Source: Bacillota bacterium
GTDB taxonomy: Bacteria; Bacillota; Clostridia; Tissierellales; Sedimentibacteraceae
DNA: 8,713 nucleotides
Reading direction: 5' to 3'
Assembly: GCA_029239575.1 (NCBI GenBank)
Contig: JARBUP010000110.1
Location: 1 to 8,713, forward strand
This document shows positions 5,003 through 8,713 of the stretch, piece after piece; position 1 is the first letter of the stretch, and each line of letters starts with the position of its first letter. Under the pieces are notes generated by a model. The model had not been told where the DNA came from. It worked only from the letters and a program-made list of their open reading frames with translations, and did no database searches. The position numbers were made by a program, and so were the translations under genes.

Positions 5003-6073
5003 TTACTTAACCTCCTTTTCGCTAGTTAATGTTGCTTTAGCTTCTTTTGCAATCATATTATGTCTAAACTTACTTAAGAACTGTTCTGCAACAATAAACA
5101 ATATTATTAAACCCTGTGTAATTGTTACTATTTCAGTAACAACATCAGTTGAACGTGACATTATAGATGCACCTGTTCTTAAATATGCTAAGAAAAATGC
5201 TGCCAGAGGTACGTATAATGGATTCTTTTTAGCAAGAGTAGTTATAATAATCGCATCCCATCCATAACCAAGAAGAGATGTCCATGAAAATCTTGTATAC
5301 ATTCCAAGAAGTTCTACTCCTCCTCCTGCTCCTATTAAAAATCCACCTAAAAGAGATGAAATTAATGTAATTTTCATAACATTAATACCAGAATATTTTG
5401 CAAACTCTTCATTTTCTCCTGTAATTCTTAACTCATACCCTATTTTAGTTTTATATAAAAACACATAACCAAAAAAAGCTACTGCAAAGGCAAGTATAAG
5501 TCCAATATGAATACGAGTACCACCTATTATTTTCATAAGTTGTGCAGTTTCAGGAACTGCATAAGATACAACTGAACCTGCTGTAGGATCTTTTATAAAA
5601 TAACTCAATATATAATTACAAAAATATAATACTAAATAGTTCATCATTAATGATGAAACCAATACATTTGAATTGGTTTTTATTTTTAATATAGCAGGTA
5701 CTGCAGTTACTAAAGAGCCTACTAAACCAGCAGCTAATATTAATACTATAGGGCTTATTCCTTGTGGCAAAGATAATTTTAATGCGAGAAAAGTTGCAAC
5801 AAGTCCTCCTATATGAAATGATCCTTCTCCAGCTAAATTTATTTGATTAGCTGAAAACATAATGCTTACTCCAACTCCAGTAAATATTAAAGGAATCATA
5901 GCTTCTATTACATTACCAAAACGCCTTGCGCTTTGAAGCGGGCCTGTCAACAGTTGAACAATTGCAGTAACAGGTTCTTTGCTTGTCAAAAATATTATCA
6001 CAAATGATATTAAGAGCGCTATACCAATTGATAATGCTGTTCTTAATATATTAAACTTTGTATTACTGTTCAT
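5003..6073 (-). CDS. nucleoside ABC transporter permease, NupP/YufP-like
   Basis: A 356-residue inner-membrane protein of the BPD_transp_2 family, with about 9-10 membrane segments, the first at residues 13-31. It has an N-terminal stretch before the common core, making it longer than its partner, as is usual for the first permease of BMP-type transporters. Family blocks are SANQINLAGEGSFHIGGL (74-91) and the coupling loop KTKIGYELRITGENEEFAKY (208-227). A lysine/glutamate-rich cytoplasmic tail spans about 335-356. The start codon lies within the end of the ATPase gene (11-nt overlap), with GGAGGG 8 nt upstream, which implies coupled translation and matched amounts of ATPase and permease. It should pair with the shorter permease downstream. 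Assignment to the transporter family is firm; nucleoside specificity follows from context. Confidence 0.9.
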   Translation of the reverse strand: MNSNTKFNILRTALSIGIALLISFVIIFLTSKEPVTAIVQLLTGPLQSARRFGNVIEAMIPLIFTGVGVSIMFSANQINLAGEGSFHIGGLVATFLALKLSLPQGISPIVLILAAGLVGSLVTAVPAILKIKTNSNVLVSSLMMNYLVLYFCNYILSYFIKDPTAGSVVSYAVPETAQLMKIIGGTRIHIGLILAFAVAFFGYVFLYKTKIGYELRITGENEEFAKYSGINVMKITLISSLLGGFLIGAGGGVELLGMYTRFSWTSLLGYGWDAIIITTLAKKNPLYVPLAAFFLAYLRTGASIMSRSTDVVTEIVTITQGLIILFIVAEQFLSKFRHNMIAKEAKATLTSEKEVK

Positions 6074-7610
6074 ACATTATTCCCTCCAATCTGTCGTCTT
6101 TCTTTATGCCAAGCATGTATTTTCCCAATTCTTCTTCAGTTAAATTTTTAACATCATTAAATACTCCAGAAAACTTTCCTTTATACATAACAGCTAATCT
6201 GTCAGATAATTCAAATACTTCATTTAAATCTGCTGAAATTAATATTATTGCACAACCTGCATCCCTGTATTCTATAATTCTCTGTCTTATAAATGATGCA
6301 GCACCAACGTCAATTCCCCTCGTAGGCTGATTAGCAATAATTATTTTAGGATTAGTAGAAAATTCTCTTGCAACAACAACTTTTTGAATATTTCCTCCTG
6401 AAAGCATGCCTACATTTTGTTTAAAGGATTTGCATTTAACTAAATATTCTTTTATTAATTCATTTGCTCTTTGTTCTATTTTTTTTGTTTTCAACATGAA
6501 CTTTCCAGAAAACTCTGGACGATCATATTGGTTTGAAAACATGTTATCTAATATATTCATATTTTTTGCACAACCCAGTGTCATTCTATCTTCAGGTATA
6601 TGGGCAAGGCCTAATTCTCTTATTTCTTTAATAGAATGTTTTTTTACATCTTCATCAAATATATTAATTTCCCCGATGAATTTTTTAGTAAGGCCTGTTA
6701 AAGCATCAATTAAATGGCTTTGGCCATTTCCTTCAACTCCTGCAATGCCCAAGATTTCACCTTCTTTTAAATCAAAAGAAATATCATCAACTCTTTTAAT
6801 TCCTGTTGAGCCAGCAACTGAAAGGTTTCTTACTTTTAATACTGTTTGCTTTAAATTTAAAGGTTTTTTATCAAATGTTAATACAACATCCCTACCAACC
6901 ATAAGCCTTGACATTTCAGATGTTGATATATCATCAACATTATAAGTTCCTTTGCTTTTTCCATTACGCATTACTGTGGCTCTATCGCATATGGCTTTTA
7001 TTTCATCAAGTTTATGAGAAATAAATATTATAGTATGTCCATCAGCTTTTAATTTGTTTAGCTGCACAAAAAGTTCTTCTGTTTCCTGCGGAGTTAAAAC
7101 TGCAGTAGGTTCATCCAAAATTAAAATATCTGCTCCCCTATACAATGCTTTTAATATTTCTACCTTTTGTTTTATTCCGACTGGAAGTTCTTGAACTCTT
7201 AAAGTTACATCTATATCAAAATTATATTTATCAGATAAATTTTTAGAAATTTCTATAGCTTTTTGCATATCTATAAATGCATTATTTTTAGGTTCAACAC
7301 CAAGCACAATATTTTCTGCAACAGTTAAAGATGGAACAAGCATAAAATGCTGATGTACCATTCCTATGCCTTTTTTTATTGCATCTTGGGATGATTTCAT
7401 TTTAGTTTCAACACCATTTAAAATAATTTGCCCTTGCTCTGGATATTCAATACCAAATAAAATTTTCATAAGTGTACTTTTACCAGCGCCATTTTCTCCT
7501 AATAAAGCATGTATTTCACCTTTTTCTAATTCAAATGTTACATCTTCAACGGCAACAACGCCGTTAGGATATATTTTCATAATATTGTTCATTTGCAAGA
7601 CTTTATCCAT
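6063..7610 (-). CDS. nucleoside ABC transporter ATP-binding protein, two-domain, NupO/YufO-like
   Basis: This 515-residue cytoplasmic protein holds two ABC domains in tandem and powers the importer. Domain 1 has Walker A GENGAGKS (38-45), the Q-loop HQHFML (86-91), Walker B ILILDEPTA (162-170) with catalytic E167, and switch H199, but its signature is degenerate (LPVGIKQ, 142-148). Domain 2 is the mirror image: Walker A is GVEGNGQS (291-298) without lysine, Walker B ends NQPT instead of DEPT (427-430), and the switch histidine is missing (ISAD, 458-461), while its signature LSGGNIQK (403-410) is intact. One composite site, domain 1 Walker motifs with the domain 2 signature, should hydrolyse ATP; the other looks degenerate. 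This asymmetry is typical of the sugar/nucleoside ATPase family and is not decay. GGAGG lies 6 nt before the ATG, and the 3' end overlaps the first permease by 11 nt. Confidence 0.94.
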   Translation of the reverse strand: MDKVLQMNNIMKIYPNGVVAVEDVTFELEKGEIHALLGENGAGKSTLMKILFGIEYPEQGQIILNGVETKMKSSQDAIKKGIGMVHQHFMLVPSLTVAENIVLGVEPKNNAFIDMQKAIEISKNLSDKYNFDIDVTLRVQELPVGIKQKVEILKALYRGADILILDEPTAVLTPQETEELFVQLNKLKADGHTIIFISHKLDEIKAICDRATVMRNGKSKGTYNVDDISTSEMSRLMVGRDVVLTFDKKPLNLKQTVLKVRNLSVAGSTGIKRVDDISFDLKEGEILGIAGVEGNGQSHLIDALTGLTKKFIGEINIFDEDVKKHSIKEIRELGLAHIPEDRMTLGCAKNMNILDNMFSNQYDRPEFSGKFMLKTKKIEQRANELIKEYLVKCKSFKQNVGMLSGGNIQKVVVAREFSTNPKIIIANQPTRGIDVGAASFIRQRIIEYRDAGCAIILISADLNEVFELSDRLAVMYKGKFSGVFNDVKNLTEEELGKYMLGIKKDDRLEGIMYEQ

Positions 7611-7621
7611 TTGTTACCTCC

Positions 7622-7720
7622 AATTTATTAAATTAATAACTAACAATTGATAGCTAAAACTATAGTTAGCAATTCTTAATCATTAATCGTTAATAATTCT
7701 AATTTCATTTTCCATAACCA
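7622..7720 (-). other. AT-rich spacer between binding-protein and ATPase genes
   Basis: This part of the 149-nt gap has no open frame of note and no promoter I can support. It contains an AT palindrome AACTATAGTT near its middle and repeated ATTAA/TTAAT motifs. On the minus strand CTAACTATAG and CTATCAATTGTTAG could fold into an imperfect stem upstream of the ATPase ribosome binding site at 7617-7621. Confidence 0.3.
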
Positions 7721-7752
7721 TTAACAGTCAGGTTTTACACCTGACTGTTAAT
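7720..7752 (-). other. intercistronic hairpin with 14-bp perfect arms after the binding-protein gene
   Basis: ATTAACAGTCAGGT (7720-7733) and ACCTGACTGTTAAT (7739-7752) are exact inverted repeats around a five-base loop. The structure begins 7 nt after the stop codon of the substrate-binding protein and 110 nt before the ATPase start. It lacks a real T-tract on the minus strand (TGGTTATGG follows), so full termination is not expected. Such hairpins in transporter operons commonly protect the 3' end of the binding-protein mRNA and so raise its amount over the membrane parts. The symmetry is seen; the role is inferred. Confidence 0.65.
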
Positions 7753-7759
7753 TAAATAA

Positions 7760-8713
7760 TTATTGTACTGAATTTGTAATTGCTTTTATTTCGTCAGTTG
7801 TTTTTCCTGCAGAAGTATCAACAACTATCTCACCTGAAATAATTTTTTTCTCTAATTCGTCTATTTTAGTTCTGATAGTTTCAGGAACTATTTCTTCATA
7901 ATGAGCATCTTTTACTAATTCAACTCCGCCTTCAGCAAAGCCTAATTTTTCAACTGTACCATATCCGAGTTTTCCACCGTCCATGTCAAGTTTTATAGCT
8001 CTATATAAAGAGTTTCCAACATTTTTAAGTGCAGAAGTAGGAATAAAATCAGCTTTTTCAGGAAGTAAAGCTGCTTGGTCAGAGTCAACACCAAATGCAT
8101 ATTTTTTAGCTTCAGCTGCAGCATCTATTTGTCCTAAGCCTGCTGAACCTGCAACATTATAACCAACGTCAACACCATTTTGATATTGAACTAATGCAAG
8201 ATCTTTTCCAGCTGCAGAGTCATAGAAGTTTCCAACATATGCTAAAGAAACTTTAATTTCTGGTTCTACATCTTTTGCACCTTGTATGTATCCTAACAAG
8301 AAGTCTTGGATAATTGAATTTTCCATTCCGCCTAAGAAACCGATCATTTTATTTGATGGATCTACCATTGGAAGGCTTGCATCTGTAGTCATCATAGCAG
8401 CAGCAGCTCCTACTAAATATGAAACTTCATTTTGTTTGTACAATACGTTATATACATTTTTGAAATCTCCAGCTGCAAAATCAAAAGTTTCATCAAAGAA
8501 TATAAACTTTTGGTCTGGGAATTCTGTTGCAGCCTTTTGTAATGCTTCTAACATTTGCCATGTTCCAATTATAATTACATCATATTCTCCGCTGTCGCAA
8601 AAATCCAATAATGTTGGTTCCCATTTTGGTTCGTCAGCAGCAGTTGCTCCCATTTGCTCAACTTCAAAATCAAATTTTTCTGCACCTAATTCATCTTTTA
8701 ATTTTTGAAGTCC
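7760..8713 (-). CDS. BMP-family nucleoside-binding protein of ABC transporter, 5' end cut by window edge
   Basis: The frame runs from the right edge to the stop at 7760-7762, giving 317 visible residues. The in-frame ATG at 8653 is internal: the 20 codons before it (GLQKLKDELGAEKFDFEVEQ) continue the same domain without a stop, so the true start, signal peptide and probable lipobox lie beyond the window. This is a periplasmic-binding-type protein of the Bmp family (basic membrane protein/PnrA, B. subtilis YufN), normally a lipoprotein outside the membrane that captures nucleosides. Family landmarks, numbered from the window edge, are DVIIIGTW (45-52), SYLVGAAAAMMT (98-109), GFLGGMENSIIQDFLLGY (125-142), AYVGNFYDSAAGKDLA (158-173), AGSAGLGQIDAA (188-199), FGVDSDQA (207-214), and SALKNVGNSLYRAI (227-240). 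The D of GVDSDQ is the usual ribose contact. It is the first gene in view of the transporter operon and is followed by a strong hairpin. Confidence 0.93.
   Translation of the reverse strand, partial: GLQKLKDELGAEKFDFEVEQMGATAADEPKWEPTLLDFCDSGEYDVIIIGTWQMLEALQKAATEFPDQKFIFFDETFDFAAGDFKNVYNVLYKQNEVSYLVGAAAAMMTTDASLPMVDPSNKMIGFLGGMENSIIQDFLLGYIQGAKDVEPEIKVSLAYVGNFYDSAAGKDLALVQYQNGVDVGYNVAGSAGLGQIDAAAEAKKYAFGVDSDQAALLPEKADFIPTSALKNVGNSLYRAIKLDMDGGKLGYGTVEKLGFAEGGVELVKDAHYEEIVPETIRTKIDELEKKIISGEIVVDTSAGKTTDEIKAITNSVQ

Noticed and set aside
6063..7610. Degenerate second ABC domain taken as a decaying gene
   Set aside because: The missing lysine and NQPT motif are characteristic of this two-domain ATPase family, and the reading frame is intact with a perfect LSGG signature.
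8653..8713. Start of the binding-protein gene at the ATG at 8653
   Set aside because: The same frame continues to the window edge with plausible protein sequence, and a start at 8653 would remove the signal peptide and the first part of the ligand-binding domain.
4078..8713. Ribose transporter (RbsABC) as the identity of the ABC genes
   Set aside because: The binding protein has Bmp-family landmarks, and there are two different permease genes, whereas ribose systems usually have one permease and an RbsB-type binding protein.

Overview
The window is AT-rich DNA with GGAGG-type ribosome binding sites, short intergenic gaps, extended -10 promoters and Gram-positive gene families (an LCP cell-wall protein, CspA-type proteins, a BMP-family nucleoside ABC transporter). 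This points to a low-GC Firmicute, most likely in the Clostridia/Tissierellia range. No species can be named from the sequence alone.

Layout. (1) Positions 1-958, minus strand: the N-terminal 319 residues of a LytR-CpsA-Psr (LCP) family protein that runs off the left edge. (2) Positions 959-1419: gene-free regulatory DNA with two perfect hairpins sharing one core palindrome, two copies of an extended -10 box facing the LCP gene, a leader hairpin, and the promoter of the first cold-shock gene. (3) Positions 1420-1959, plus strand: tandem, about 80% identical cold-shock protein genes, closed by a bidirectional terminator at 2006-2037. (4) Positions 2045-8713, minus strand: a nucleoside uptake and breakdown cluster. 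In transcription order it holds a BMP-type substrate-binding protein (N-terminus beyond the right edge), a double-domain ABC ATPase, two BPD_transp_2 permeases, a 195-nt gap with a palindromic repeat, a nucleoside hydrolase, and ribokinase (rbsK).

How the genes work together. The binding protein, ATPase and two permeases match the BMP/YufNOPQ (NupNOPQ) nucleoside importer layout. The nucleoside hydrolase would split imported ribonucleosides into base and free ribose. Ribokinase would convert ribose to ribose 5-phosphate for the pentose phosphate pathway. The cluster therefore reads as one path from external nucleoside to central metabolism plus free base. A hairpin just after the binding-protein gene could allow that gene to be expressed above the membrane components.

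The coding content belongs to known families. The least explained sequence is non-coding: the paired palindromes and repeated promoter elements at 1067-1189, and the dispersed-repeat-like palindrome at 3985-4066.
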